Assembly (NCBI GenBank): GCA_025769875.1
Contig: JAGFNK010000001.1
Coordinates: 1 to 64,000 of the forward strand
Reading direction: 5' to 3'
Origin: Russula earlei
Lineage: Eukaryota; Basidiomycota; Agaricomycetes; Russulales; Russulaceae
Length of the DNA: 64,000 nt
Part shown: positions 44,853-57,500 of the stretch, piece by piece
Numbering within the stretch: the stretch's first letter is position 1
Layout: each line of letters starts with the position of its first letter
Program-made: the position numbers and the translations under genes
The notes under the pieces: generated by a model
Told to the model about the DNA's origin: nothing
Database searches by the model: none
What the model saw: the letters and a program-made list of their open reading frames with translations, nothing else

Positions 44853-47800
44853 CTACTCTATGGCCGCGTCTGCTTTCTCAGGAGGACGTCGTCCTTCCGC
44901 GACTACCCCTCCGCTCGCGCTCGGCGCAGGCAGCGCGAACATGCGAGAGATGCGACTGACGCTTCGTCCGACGCCGAGCCCCACCCCGACCAGGACCGCC
45001 GCGTCCACGAGGAGCAGCTCCAACGCTCCGAGCATGTACCGCGGCGCGAACACCTTCCAGACCATCAGGTGCCGCCGCAGCCACGCTGCGCCGAGGGCGC
45101 TTCCGAGCAGCAGCACCGCAAAGTACAGCGACGTCCCGATGGCGGCGCGCACCGCGGCGAGGACGGCCACCGGCGCTTGACTTTTCGGCGTTTTCGGCGG
45201 TGACGCTGGGTCCAGCGCGCCGGGCGCCCGTGCCGATCGTCGTCCTCCTCCTTGCCGCCCGTGCCCGTGTGAGGAGGAAGAGGAGGAAGAAGAAGAAGAA
45301 GCGTCGGGTGCCATCGCGAGCGGCGCGACGTTCCATATACCGACGAGCGGAGCGGCGAACGCGAGGAGCGCGGTGGGGCCCAAGGTGTTGAGGCCCACGA
45401 ACAAGAGCGCGAGCGTGTATGAGACCGTGGGCGTGAGCACGAACGCCGCCTTCCACTGCAGGCTGACGAGGGTCGCCTGGTGCCCGGTTGCGAAGAACGC
45501 CAGCTGCGCCAGGAGCGCGAGCGGCACCACCTCGTCCAGCGTCACCGCTCCCGTTCCTTGCTCTTGCGCGAACTCGGTGGTCGGAAGGCCCTGCTGTAGA
45601 CGAGCGAGCGCACCCGCAGGGTCAGTCGCAAAGCTGGAGGTGAGAGCCCGCGCGTCGCGCGCAGCGTCGATGAGCTCGAGGTGCGCGAGCAGAGCAGCGG
45701 TAGCGAGCGCGAGGGAGATCTGCGCGCTCGGTTGTGCCGCGAGCCAGACAATTGCGAGGGCGAGGGCCCAGAGGACGACAAACGGTGCGCCATATGCGTT
45801 GGCAAAGCCTAGCACACGCACCTCCGTCTTTTGCCGTGCGTTCGTGTTGATCCGTTCCGATGATACATGTAGTGCAACGGGGACGAGCAACCAGAGCACG
45901 GCGCCCCCGAGGGCGGCGAGCACGCTAGTCCACCCAAGTATCGTGCGCGCCAATCGCAGGTCCAGGTATGCGGGATACTCGTATCGGCCCGACGTCTCGA
46001 GCCATTCAAGCAGCCAACATGTAGAGCCTGCGATCAGTGTGGGCGGGAGGACGTACGGAAGGAGAAGAGATGCAATCCCGTTATCCGACTTGGAGATGGC
46101 AAGCACCCGTCGGATCCCATACGGCACCAGAACGGCAGTGGGGATGATTAACACACGAACAAGCGCGGGTGGTTCTGCGGCACCCGAGCCTGAGAAGAAC
46201 GTGACGCTGCACCACGGATGCTGCTCCTCGCGACACACCGTGCTAATTGCCATGAGTCTTACGCATGCTGCGAAGACCGCAGCAAAAGCGAAGATCCGAT
46301 AGCGGAGCCGTGCCGTTGGTGCGGACAGCGCGGTGAGCAGTTGTGGGACAAGTGTGAAGAGAATGAAGAACGGCACCGCGCGGTCTTCCCAGAACGCGTA
46401 TGAGTTGGAAAGGAAGGCAGTTGAATGGAGGAGCAGGATGGGCGTCGTCCACGAGATGCGCAGCTTGGGCGGCGCGGAGATGATAACACGCACACTAGAA
46501 CCAACAGATGCGCCGAAGAGGATGGATTGATACAACGTGACTCCATCCAGTAACTGGATTCTTCGAAATAACATATTTCCAACCGCACTGAGTGCCGCGC
46601 CCACGCCGGCAGATGACACAATAATGCCTCCGAAGGAAGCCATCCAAACCTCCCACTCGTCAAGAGAACGGCTACGCTCGTACATACCCCATCCAACAAC
46701 AAGGCTCAGCGCAATGACAGTCAATCCCTCCACCATGAGCACGCGATTGAAGCGCGCCCACAATGAGCGGCAAGTCTCGAGCGCCAGACGAGTGAAGAGG
46801 ACTGCCGCTTCCGGCCTGTCTCTCGTCTTGCTGGACTGAAAACGTGCCCAAGAATTCTCCAGAGTGCTCCATACGCCATCGAGCTCTCCACCAGAAGCAC
46901 TATCCCGATATGTATCCAGATACGTGTGCACTTGACGGGCATTAATGTCTAGCGCTTTGGCATAGTCTACTGCCAGAGCGGTCCCGCCAAAACAGCTCGG
47001 GAATAACTGTTCCGAGGTTGTTAAAGGAATAGGTAATCCAAGAAGTAGCGAGAGCGTCGGCACGAGATCGATCTGCTGCACAGAGCGATGGGGAGAGGGC
47101 TCTCCAGGGAAGGTTTTGTGTGGGAGATGGGATGTCGGTGGATTCTTGGAGGACAAGGCTGGACCTTTTGAATAGATCCAGAGACCCGATGAGACTTCGA
47201 GGTCACCATCGCCACCGTGATCACCTTTGCGGTCCATACCATGGTCTCCAAGGACTACAAGTAGTGTGTCCTTATCAAGAGCATCAACGACACGTTTAAG
47301 CACGTCGTTCATCTGGTGCTGTTTTGTTGACATCGCTGGATGATCGGGCCCCACGCGATGACCTACATGGTCAACTCCAAGAAAGTGGCCGATAAGGAAG
47401 TCCCATGAGTGAGGCATGAGTCGCATTTGTTAAAAGGGGGAAGAGGTTGCTGATGACCCCGTTGTCTACTGTGTCCAGGTCCTCAACGTTGAAGGAATCG
47501 AAATCATGGGTCATCTCGGGGTGAAAAGCGCTGGGAAAGACGGACAGCCAGGTGTCATCTCCCATGAACGCAATCTGCAAACACGCGTTTATGATGAGAG
47601 CGCAGGGAAAGGCAGGTTCGGAGAAAACGCACCGTCCTGTTTGCCTGTCGAAGCTGCTGTATGATGGAGTCCTCCGCGATGGACGCGCCTCCAAAGTTGT
47701 ATCCAATGTCAATGAACGTCGGGAGAGAGCCCGTGACGAGGCCCTTGATGCGCTGGAGCGTTGCCGTCGGGGGGTCCGCGTGAGCATTGAAGAGGAACGA

Positions 47801-48088
47801 GTGGCGTGGCTGCTTGGCCGTCAGTTCTCGGGGGAGAGTCAAGATATTGTGGTGGTAGGGAGAATGAGGTTCGGGTGGATGAGGGGAGAGGAAGTCGAAA
47901 CGAAGAGAGTCAATGATGAGGAGGACTGCGCGTTGGTGGGTAGGCGGCAGCGTGCAAAGAGTGCCCGAGCAGGACGCGACGACTGAGAGGGACAACCTTC
48001 TGAGCAAAAAGCCACGGGTGAAGAGATAAATTCCAACGAGATGAAGGGAAAACATGTAAAATAGAACCCCAGAGGCGCGAAACGCCAT
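44853..48088 (-). CDS. GPI13: GPI ethanolamine phosphate transferase 3 (PIG-O/Gpi13), one frame break
   Basis: Adds ethanolamine phosphate to the third mannose of GPI precursors in the ER. The start at 48088 (MAFRASGVLFYMFSLHLVGIY) begins with a membrane helix; the lumenal alkaline-phosphatase-like domain shows LLIIDSLRFDFL, ADPPTATLQRIKGLVTGSLP (Thr nucleophile region), AFMGDDTW, FLIGHFLGVDHVGH and VVLGDHGMDRKGDHGG. A long multi-helix membrane region follows to the stop at 44853. One intron (GTGCGT...TTTGCAG, about 47633-47576) is in phase. Between VDNGVISNLFPLL and SWDFLIGHFLGV (47413-47440, next to a CCCCC and an AAA run) the frame shifts by one base with no possible intron, since no AG lies between. 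As GPI13 is essential in yeast, an assembly indel is likely. Confidence 0.9.
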
Positions 48089-48459
48089 CCTGGTGATGAC
48101 GACGTTTCTCTGTGCAAAATGCGCTCGAGTGAACGAGCTGCAGTCAACTCAACTCAACAACGTGTGCGGTTCTTCGGCCCGTGTCCCCGGCTGCCCGTTG
48201 CTCGTGCTGTTTATTAGGCACGACAGTGGGTCAATTGTATCGAGAAACACATAGTTGGCTACCTGTTTGTGTTCTGCACCTACGGCAATCCGTGAGTTCA
48301 TTCCCTGCTCACACGATGTAAGGACGTGTACTATATGGGCGACAATGCAAAGAATACTTTTGTGACGGGGAATACCCCGGTGAAAACGGGATACCAAGAT
48401 ATCACACGAATACAACGAGGGAGACGTTGAAATACATAACATTGGGGTTTTGCTAACTA
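48089..48459. other. intergenic, 371 bases
   Basis: Promoter side of GPI13 and downstream of a BTB gene, both on the minus strand. No feature supported. Confidence 0.35.
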
Positions 48460-49598
48460 TCAGATAACGATAGGCAGTACCACGGGGCTCCCACTTGGCG
48501 ACCCTGCAGGCGCTATCAAATCACAAGTCAGGTCGTTCCCTGCGCACAACAATATCGAGTGGCGGCATTCCTGCTTACCATGTTCTTGGACCGGCCAGAT
48601 ATTGCACACGATGCCCTTCGCCACGCTATGTGCCCACAGAAACCACGAGTTCGGCGTGTTTAACCTCCCGGCCTGAGTTTGCGGCGGGATGATCGTCCTG
48701 CGCACATAGTTCTCACGAGCTTGCGCGAGCCTGGACACGTTAAGCGCCGACAAGCGTGCGACCTCATCCTCCGTCAGCGGCTGCGCACGCATAACGAGCG
48801 CCACGAGCGATGGGATCATGTACTGAGGCGGCACGTCGTACTTCTCCGCTACGGAGATGAGCAACACGTGGTCCTGCGGCGGTTGTGGCAGTGACTGCCG
48901 CAGCGGATCTTGCTGATGTAGTAACAGACCGTAGATCTCGCGGATAGCGCGCTCGCGCACGTTCAGGAACTCGTAACGATGCGAGATGGAGAGAAGTGCG
49001 ATCCAGCTCGTCTGCGGTAGGGAGAAACCGTCGTGCATGCTGAGCCATCGAACAACCTCATCAGAACGTGACCGTGGGGCTGCCGCGGAAAGCGGTAATC
49101 GGGTACGGAGCCTTTACTTACCTCTTGTAAAAGTACCGGAGCAGAGTCTCGAACTCGAGCTCCGTCACGCCAGCGAGGTGGATCGGCTTCGCGTCAGAGG
49201 CACCCTCGGCTGCAGAGGAGGCCTCTGGTCCGCGTGGAAGCGAGAACATGGAGCTGAAGACGAGCGAGTTCTCGGCCAAGAAGTGCCGGTGAACACGGAA
49301 AAGACGGTTCTCAACCTGGTGACACAAACAAATGGTCGTGAAGTTGCGCATTGCAACCGACGTGGTGAGCGGTGGATTGGCAAGAAACGATCTGAGCATC
49401 CACAGACCTGGAAGACCGTCATTTCATCCGTAAAGTAAAATTCTTCGTGTCGGCTCGGTATTCGTGCGGAGGCAGAGGTTCCATCCTTGACAGTCCTTTC
49501 GTCATTCGGCTAACAGGTGATGGTTTGTCCCAACATTCAGTGAGAGTGACGATCGCGCTTACCATGGTTGGGTCTTGAGCCAGAAGGGAAGCCATCAT
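48460..49598 (-). CDS. BTB/POZ domain protein 1
   Basis: BTB domain proteins of this Agaricomycete type act as oligomerising adaptors, often for Cul3 ubiquitin ligases. The start at 49598 (MMASLLAQDPTM) is followed by an intron with GTAAGC...CTGTTAG, then RHEEFYFTDEMTVFQ. The next intron leads to VENRLFRVHRHFLAENSLVFSSMF, the BTB core, ITLAGVTELEFETLLRYFY-type strand, and after a further intron WIALLSISHRYEFLNVRERAI, which closes the fold. A helical C-terminal part (AEKYDVPPQYMIPSLVALV) is typical of the family. The last 45 residues before the stop may be partly intronic (a GTAAGC...GCGCAG pair lies within). Function unknown beyond the domain. Confidence 0.85.
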
Positions 49599-50934
49599 TA
49601 TGCTGAAGTACCTTTCAAGTTGTTATCCTGGGACAAAAGGGTACGTTGTGGTTGAGAGTGAGTTGTGCAAGTCAACTCGAAGATGGAAGCGTGTACCGCC
49701 GCCTCGTGTTCTCTGACGTTGTGCGCGCCAATTAGGGGGCCGGTTTGACAGGTGCGGGGAGGATATGACCTACAGTGAACAAGTCCATTATGAGGAAAGA
49801 CCACCATCTGGCATGTCTGTCAGTCACGCGAAACAATCGCAAACAAGAAGTGAGCTCAAGGCTCGTGCGTGAAACTATCCTCAGCGGAAAACACCATTAT
49901 AGCGATGCTACTGGTATCAGTATTGCTTTGGAACTGAAGAAAGACCTACAGCCATTCTAACGGGCATGTCCATCATGATGTTATTATTTGACAGTGCTAC
50001 AGGCCTGCGCACCGGCCAAAGGCTAAAAGTTCGATACGGGATCGCTAACAATGAACTACATTGCACCTTCTAGTCAGTGAGCCTCAGGCATCGAAGCCGT
50101 CCGAGTGGTGGGCTGTGGAAGGAGCACCATTGCACTCCGTTTTAGAGGAGTTGTCACAATAGAACACTGATTTTTAAAAGGCTCGCATCTCAGACTCTTA
50201 TGAGATGCACCACCCAGCATGTCACGACATCTGCCAGTGGAACTGTAAGTGCTAAACGTACCTCAAGTTTAAGCTCATGAATCATGTGTTGTCCACTTGC
50301 CATCACGACGGCGGTCAAATCACGGCAGCAAAAGTCGGAAAGCCCGAAGCATGGCGCATCACTTCTGTTCACATTTAAGGCGTTATCTTGACAACAGCTG
50401 CCATTGGAGTGAGGCTCATGAATCGTACGCAGCAGCTCCTAGAGAGGCATCGCTCTCCCAGCCTGGCAGAATGTGATCATTCTCTGCTTCGAGTCTTCGA
50501 TGATCTGAGAGTTTTGTATCCTCTATTACACTTTGGCAACAGGTGAGTTATGAGCACGACCTCCATTGTGATTCCCTGGCTTGCCACGAATCACCCCCAG
50601 GTCTGAGCTATCCTATTTAAACAAGTCAAGGATCCCGCCCTTCATTTTTTTTTGCCCATTCATTTATGAACTAGTCTTGGCTAACGTGAAGGTAAACGAT
50701 GTCCGCGAACAGGCTGTCACAGGCAGGAACCTCCAGTATGCCCACGTCTGCACTGAATCTTAGGGTGGGTATGTATGAGTTCGAGAGTGTACTTGGGAGA
50801 TGGGGATGGGCACACCAACTCGTTAATATGACAGAGGGCGGCACTAGGACCCGCGATTGCCCAATACGCTGGAGGAATCTACAAGGCGTACAGGACTTGA
50901 AAAAAAAAATACAATGCAGAGTGTACAACGCCTT
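49599..50934. other. intergenic gap, 1.3 kb
   Basis: Between the two BTB genes. No gene or repeat recognised. Confidence 0.4.
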
Positions 50935-51908
50935 TCACCCAGTTACAGATACAGAGTCATAACTAGCCTGGACGGGGCCGAAGCGGTGGTAGTCGTGGTC
51001 GCTGATCACACCACGTGGACCGATTCTCGCGTCGACTCTTTGAATACTGCTAGCCGTAGACGTAGACTCGTTTTCCCCCCTTCGAGACTCAACAGAAGCT
51101 ACTTCCATGAGTCTAATCTCAGAATTGAGAATTGTATCCACCACTCCCCAATTACCTGTACCGGAGGCGGGAAAAGTGTTTCTGGGGTTCCTCCAATATT
51201 GCTCGCGTGAACGCATGAGCATGACAGCCATCGGGAAAGGAACTTTGAGGGCTTCTGAGTGTGATATAAGGGTGGACCTCGTCACGATTCTGCGATACGC
51301 AGGTTTGAGCCACTGTTCGACGTCGTACTTGATTGCAAGCCCAATCAGTTCAAACGCTTCAACCTCATCCAGACGTGCAGTGATTTCTTTGATAGCTCTC
51401 TCGCGGACCTTTTCGAAGATCAAGCGAGTGGAGATGGACAGCATTGCTATCCAATCGGCCAAAGTGGCCTTGTAGTCGTCATGCATTCTGATGTTCACGA
51501 ATCAGCCAAATGGTTCGCGCAAAAACACCGTTTTTACCCGAAGTAAAAGAACCGGAGAAGATTCTCGAATTCCACCTTGGGCGTGTCGGATAACTTGATT
51601 GGGTTAGTATCATCTAAACCCTCCACGCTTGTTGGATCTCCAGATTGAGGGAGGGAGAACAAGTCTTTGAAAAAGACGGACTCGCGGGTCAGGAAGTAAC
51701 GGTGGACTTTGTATGTCTCTTCCTCCACCTGTGAACAAGAGCGTTAGAACGGTAGATAGGAAAGGGTGACATTATGACTTGCTTGCATGACAACTAAGGA
51801 ATCCTCGAAGTGAAAAGGCCGCAGCCGCTCTACGCTCAGTCGTGGGAATGCTTCCATGATACCGACTACAGCACGACCCGGAGCACTTAATTGAATGCCG
51901 TTGTCCAT
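50935..51908 (-). CDS. BTB/POZ domain protein 2
   Basis: Same family and strand as the gene at 48.5-49.6 kb. The start at 51908 (MDNGIQLSAPG) leads to RLRPFHFEDSLVVMQ; after an intron, EEETYKVHRYFLTRESVFF and KLSDTPKVEFENLLRFFYF; after another, WIAMLSISTRLIFEKVRERAI. The layout matches protein 1 exon for exon, so the two probably arose by local duplication followed by strong divergence. The C-terminus (to 50935) is Ser/Arg-rich. Ligand or partner unknown. Confidence 0.82.
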
Positions 51909-53970
51909 TGTGGGGTTGGTGTAGCAGACAAGGACAAGGGGTGAATAGGTATGGTGCTTATAAGTTGGATGTGGGCGGATATTGCCGCGCAATGATCAAT
52001 GGTCGGTCCTATCGCCACTCTTCGATCCTTCTGCAGCTGATATTGATATGGACACGATGTAGATTAGCCAACGAGACAGCGATGGGATCCTGGGTAGCTC
52101 CGGCTTGATAGATAGGAGTTAGGTACATGCGGAAACGGCGCAGCTGCATAGGCTCCGTCCCGCTTCCAAACTTGAGTTCAAACTCCAAGTACGTAGCCCA
52201 AAGGTTGTTCGAAACTCGAGCATTTTGGAAATGTATGGCCGAGTCGATCCATGTTACTGGACAACCTCCATCGAAGTCTTTCCATTTCTTGGCCCGTGCG
52301 GGTTTTTGAAGGGGAGGAGCTGTAAACTAAGCGAGGATGTGAGTGACAGAAGGACCGTGCACGTGATGCTTATGCTCTGTGGTTCTGCGGCTGCGACCAG
52401 CAGCATCGCAGCCGCAGCCCGCAGCAGAACTTTGATTTTCACTCCGTCCTTTGACAGAACGGTATCATGGAAAACTATACAATTGCAGGGGAAGCAGGCT
52501 AGAGCGGGATGCTACTCGAGAGTAGGTGATTGTTATCACACTGGCAGTTCTGGCGCTCACAGCACCTGGTGCTTCTTTCAGATAAGTGATCTGTACCAGT
52601 GGGTACGCACTGCAGTTCTTCTTTCGATCATAGGAGAATATAACTGTCTGAAACTATCGATATATCAGAATTTGGATTCATGGTTAAAGGGGTCTTGTTA
52701 CCATATCCGTAAGTGCCTGGGATGCAAATTGGTCTGGGGGTTGCTAGAAAGTACTCAGGCTCGGGCCAGCCTGATGACGACGGGTCGTGTTGGAACGGCT
52801 TCGTTCAAGTTATCCAATGCCCTCGCGATGTCACAACTATAATCGAGCTGGATAAACAAGCACGGGTCATGGTGATTGATTCAACTCCCACTGGGAACTA
52901 CACTCCAAAGCGTTTGACCGACGAGTAAGTGACTCGGGACACTACCGGCAACGAGGTGGGATACGACAACTTTTTGGCTGGATATTGACTAAGTATGGGA
53001 ACAAGGGGCAACGTACATAGGTGGAAGGCGCACTGAGCCAGTTGCACAGGAATGTGTCCCTCTACGGGCCACGCTCTGCGTCATATCGGAGTCGATACCC
53101 TTTGGGTACACCATACGGAGCTTACAATGTTTCTCGCAACTGCCTTCGGTCGTCCCTCACTAGCGGACACATTCAAGTTTGCTCGTGCCGATACTTATCT
53201 CTCGCGATATCCAATCGTGAATTCATCGCTCTAAAGAGAACCTGATAAGCTCCCTCTCGAGAAGAAGCTGCGGGAGTCGAACCGAGATCTTTGAACGCTG
53301 GGTTAATGAAGCCTATCGGAACAGAGTATTTCGTTGCTCCGCGAGGGTCGGGTCGAGCTGAAATATCTCGTAGCGTGCGCGGAATCCAGTGTCCGTGAAT
53401 TTGAGTCAACGGGCGGCGGCAGAGAGCGCTTTTCTCGGCTATAAAAACACGGGAGCCCGAATGTGACCCCGCAAGGTACGATTGAGGAACGTTGCGCAGA
53501 ATAAGGTGAGCTCTGAACTCAAGGACAGAGACACTGCCCACATAAACTATACCATCATTCGCCATGCGCCAGTGCGCAGTGTGAACCAAGATGTGTTCAA
53601 GCTTGTGTACGGTGATGATCCGCGATCCCACCCGACCTTACAAACAGACGCCGTAGGTCTGGATTCAGAATTAGGTGACAGACTTGAAGAGCAGGTATAT
53701 CATCAGGGATCCAGTCCAGAATAATTGGACCACGAGAATGCATGAATGTATTCTTTCCGGAGAGGGGCGGATACACAGAACATGGAAGATGGAGCTCGCA
53801 ACGAGGAGACCCTACAAGTCTGCGTGGCAACGTGAAATGCGATTAAAAAGCTCCTTATTCTGGAAGTCTAGGATACAGACAACGCGATAACATCGTTAAG
53901 ACTCTACTCGGTGAAGAAGACGGATGTGCCCAGGTAGTGAAACCGACAGGATCCGCTCTCGGCCGTTCTG
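51909..53970. other. gene-poor gap, 2.1 kb
   Basis: No family recognised. A minus-strand frame of 152 codons (53173-53631) has no motif and overlaps other frames of like length. A GGTTCGACTCC-type T-loop on the minus strand at about 53268-53284 lacks the rest of a tRNA. Confidence 0.4.
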
Positions 53971-54575
53971 TTACATCTGTGTCGGAACACCCTCCGTGGC
54001 CTGACCGTCAGACCCCAACTTATCTTGGAAGTTGTGATTACATCTTGTGCAAACGTAGAATAGAATCATACGCGTCTCCTTTCTCTTCGATTGATCTTGG
54101 TAGAAGACCGCGCTAAGCACCGACAAGAGAATGATGAGAAACGCCCTTTTGGGAAACAGGAGATCGTACTCCTCATTGCCGCAGTTTGGGCAAGCAATAT
54201 TAGTGTGTGCCTAGTGCCAATAAAATGAGTGCGTTTAAGAAAGGAGCTAAACAGTCCACTGACCAGGGTCGGGTCCTGACCGAGATCCGTTGTCACACCC
54301 GCTTGCTCTCTGACTGAAATTCCCGGCAAACCCAGATGAATAAGAAATAAACACACTTTGTTATATTTAAAAGGTCGTTCCGATACACTAGGCCGCTGTC
54401 CACAGTCTCATCGACATTCGGACAGATACGACACGCGTAGACCATGGTGCGACGTTGTTGCTCCGCCTTTGGGTACAGGAGGTTGTTGCACTCCGAGCAG
54501 AAGTGAAGAGATGCCTGCAGGAATGGCTTCAAGCTTCCGAAAAAAACACTGCTGAATGTAGATGGGCCTTACCAT
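53971..54575 (-). CDS. RPB9: RNA polymerase II subunit RPB9
   Basis: Small two-zinc-ribbon subunit of RNA polymerase II, involved in start-site choice and transcription fidelity. Zinc ribbon 1: LHFCSECNNLLYPK and YACRIC. Zinc ribbon 2: ACPNCGNED, then YQDQSKRKETRMILFYVCTRCNHNF. Between them DLGQDPTL matches the conserved VSQDPTL-type linker. Exons: ATG alone at 54575-54573, then from 54514, joined by GTAAGG...CTGCAG. The next introns are GTGTTT...TTTCAG, GTCAGT...CACTAG and GTACGA...GCTTAG, all in phase. Product about 125 residues, the usual length, with a short extra C-terminal tail (KLGSDGQATEGVPTQM). It stands alone in a gene-poor stretch. Confidence 0.92.
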
Positions 54576-57500
54576 AGTACTCGTATAAGTATATCCACAA
54601 GTTGGGGCAGATGTACACCAGCTGAGTAAGCGGGTTCGCCATTGACTGAGTGGCAGAATTTAGCATTGTTTTTCTTTTCATCTACTCTACCTCTCTAATC
54701 CACCTCCTCACTATTAAGGGGGAAATGTACTCTCTTATAGTCATTCTAGTCACTTCTAGTGACATTTTTTTTGGCTGATGTATGACGGGATTGTCAAGGC
54801 GTTACCCAAGGGTGTACAAGTTACATACAGTGAAGGAACTCCAGGTCAGTCGCGACTTTTTTTATGTCTTAGGAATATGTCGCGATTTCCACCTCCCTTG
54901 ACTCTGATATCGTCGCCACGACGGGACAGTGTGGTTGGTTGGGAACATGGCACAGACACCAGAACGACGAAAGCATGACGGCCGTGGAAGGAGACTGTCC
55001 AGACAGATCAACGTAACATTTTTTTCAATCCCTCGGACGTCATCAACCTCACGCACAGGTGGACAGTAAGGCTGTTTGGCCAGTTGGTACCTCGTGAGAT
55101 GGACACAATATTTGACTTTGGGCTTACCGTCGCGGGAAGGGTTAAGGTATTTGCGCTCCGTGACGCTAGCAGAACTCTTGTGGCGACCCATCCGTGATCC
55201 AGTTTTGGGTAGATGACAGATTTGTCATGGACAACCGGACACGGCAACGTCGAGGGGCGTTCTATAGTGGAAGCACGCTGGAAGAGAAAGGTTCTGCTCG
55301 GCAGGTCGCCCGGAAGGCGCACAACCTTGCAATGTCTGAGGACCCGCAGGTGAAGACGTGGACGAGACAGAATTGGATACGGTCGCCGCTGTCCATTTGG
55401 GAGGAGCCGAAGTTCGGAATGCCGATGACCGTCTCAAAAGCGTTGTTCAACTCGCCGAAGATGCGGATGCTGTCATCTCGGTCGTAAGTCCTAAGTACCG
55501 ACTGGTAGGGGTCCCTAGTCCGTCGGTGCTTAGAAAGTTGTTGTGACGCCGCAGAGAGATCATGGAGTCATGGCATTCCGACCATATCACGCTGGATCTT
55601 CCTGGGAAGACAAATTCTGACCTCCACTCACCTTGAAGGCATTCGCAAAAGTATCTCTGGCGGCTGGTGCCAGCGAACTCGTGACGCATCGTCTGGACAA
55701 ATTTGCAGTTTCACTCATGAACGAAAGCGGATCGTGGAAAGTGGCAGCTCCAAGAGCCCGGTCGGCACTAGCTCATAGTCGTTGCCATTTTCTGCCATGA
55801 TGACGGTCCCGTCGGGTTTCGAATGGAGTGGGCTGTAAAAGAAATTCATAAAGTGAGCCGTGTGCGTAGCAAAACGAATTGTTTATTGTCAGGACGGAAG
55901 GTAACCGTGACAGAGGCTGGCATCGCACTCTCCGTCTGTAATTTAGTCCCTCATTGGCGGAAAAGAAATATTCCGTTCCGTAAAGAACAACATGCACAAC
56001 TGTAATACTGAAAAGGGCCAGAGAAAGCTATGCGGCGGGAGGCGAGAGGATCGTTCTAACCCGACCGAAAGTTCAAAGTAGTTTAGTGACCATGCTGCCT
56101 TTCAAAGCTGACGTTAAAGTCGGTCGGTTGCTTCAATGTGCAGTTGCTTGCAGCAATTCCACGTCCGTTTGTCGAGTTGCCCAAGGCCAACACATAGCTA
56201 GCACCAGTGAATATGGCGCCGGAATCGCTTCGCAGAACAAACGGGGGCGTGGATATCTAAGCTCGCAGACGAGGGGGAAATAATGCGGATAATGCGTAAC
56301 CAAAGACTTGCATCGACAAACAGTGAATGTTCGTCTCGGAACAAGACACACAGAAAGCACTCAGCCCGGACATGGTATCCTGCGTGAAACAAATTCGGTG
56401 GAAGAATGTTATAGTATGCACACTGACGAGGATTGGGATATTCTCTGCTCAGAAGTTGCAATGCCGCCATTCATTCGCAACCGTTCATGTGGGTGAGGTG
56501 AGTGAGATAGACGTCACATGACGATTCATACGGTGATTTAATCGTATTCTCTTCGAGGTTACTAGTTATGAAACCCTGAGCCCTGTATTCCTTCCAACAT
56601 TTCCGTTGGCCTAAATAACATTTCACAAACATACAAGCTTCGTTCTGTCCCTTCCGTTCGTGTAACCTGGCGTATGTGCTTAGTGATGATATCTAATCAG
56701 GGTGACCTCCCCACCGGACTTCCATCACGTGATACTTCTTTACCACGACCACGAGATTCACGAGTCGTCACATATTTATACAACCGGCCCCCGCCTCGCT
56801 GCACCCATCGAGAGCCATGTCCAACCACGGCAATAATCGCGTTTCGGACTGTTTTTACAAGTTGAAAAAAGATTGGAATGAAACGTTTGGCATGTCACAG
56901 AGGAAGTACCCACAGACAGCAGTAACACGATATATAGTAGCGTGTTCAGGACCCTTTTTCACCGACTTGGGACACTCGGCGGTCAAGCTGCCTCGCACTG
57001 GCTGCGGGTTGTTGAGAACAGAAATGGTCTCTGTCATTGATATATCGTGGGTCTGTAGATATTGTTAGCTGAAAGGTTCTACACCCCTCATCGATGAGGC
57101 CACGACGCACAGGTTAAAGTCCGGGAGTGGAAATTGAGACTGGGGAGCTGGGGAGGGAACTCTGGGACCATCGAGCGTTTAAATCGTTCATGCATAAAAG
57201 GGTCGTTCATCCATTCGCATCCGCCGCCGAGAGAGAGCTACAGAATCTGACAGAATATCTGTCTCTGTCTCCAATCCTTGGACATGCTCACATTTGCAAT
57301 TCTCAATCTAGTAAGTAGCACCGCCTAAGATCTAAGATTTTCAAAGCTCGCTGCGGGGTGCGAAACACTTCCGCCTTTGTCTAATCGCTTTCACAGTTTT
57401 CACAATGGCCGAAAATCCGCCGTTAACCAGTACTGGGCGCTGCAGCCGTGTGACGCTACCGAGCTGTCTCGAGGGTTGTGGTGTTCCTCGTCAACTCTCG

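Noticed and set aside
45373..46302. Plus-strand frame of 309 codons
   Set aside because: Antisense shadow of GPI13 in a GC-rich region; Ala/Arg/Ser/Thr-rich with no domain.
47413..47440. A short intron in GPI13
   Set aside because: There is no AG acceptor between the last in-frame codons and the next conserved block.
53262..53340. Minus-strand GGTTCGACTCC B-box-like motif
   Set aside because: T-stem does not pair properly and no acceptor stem or A box is found.
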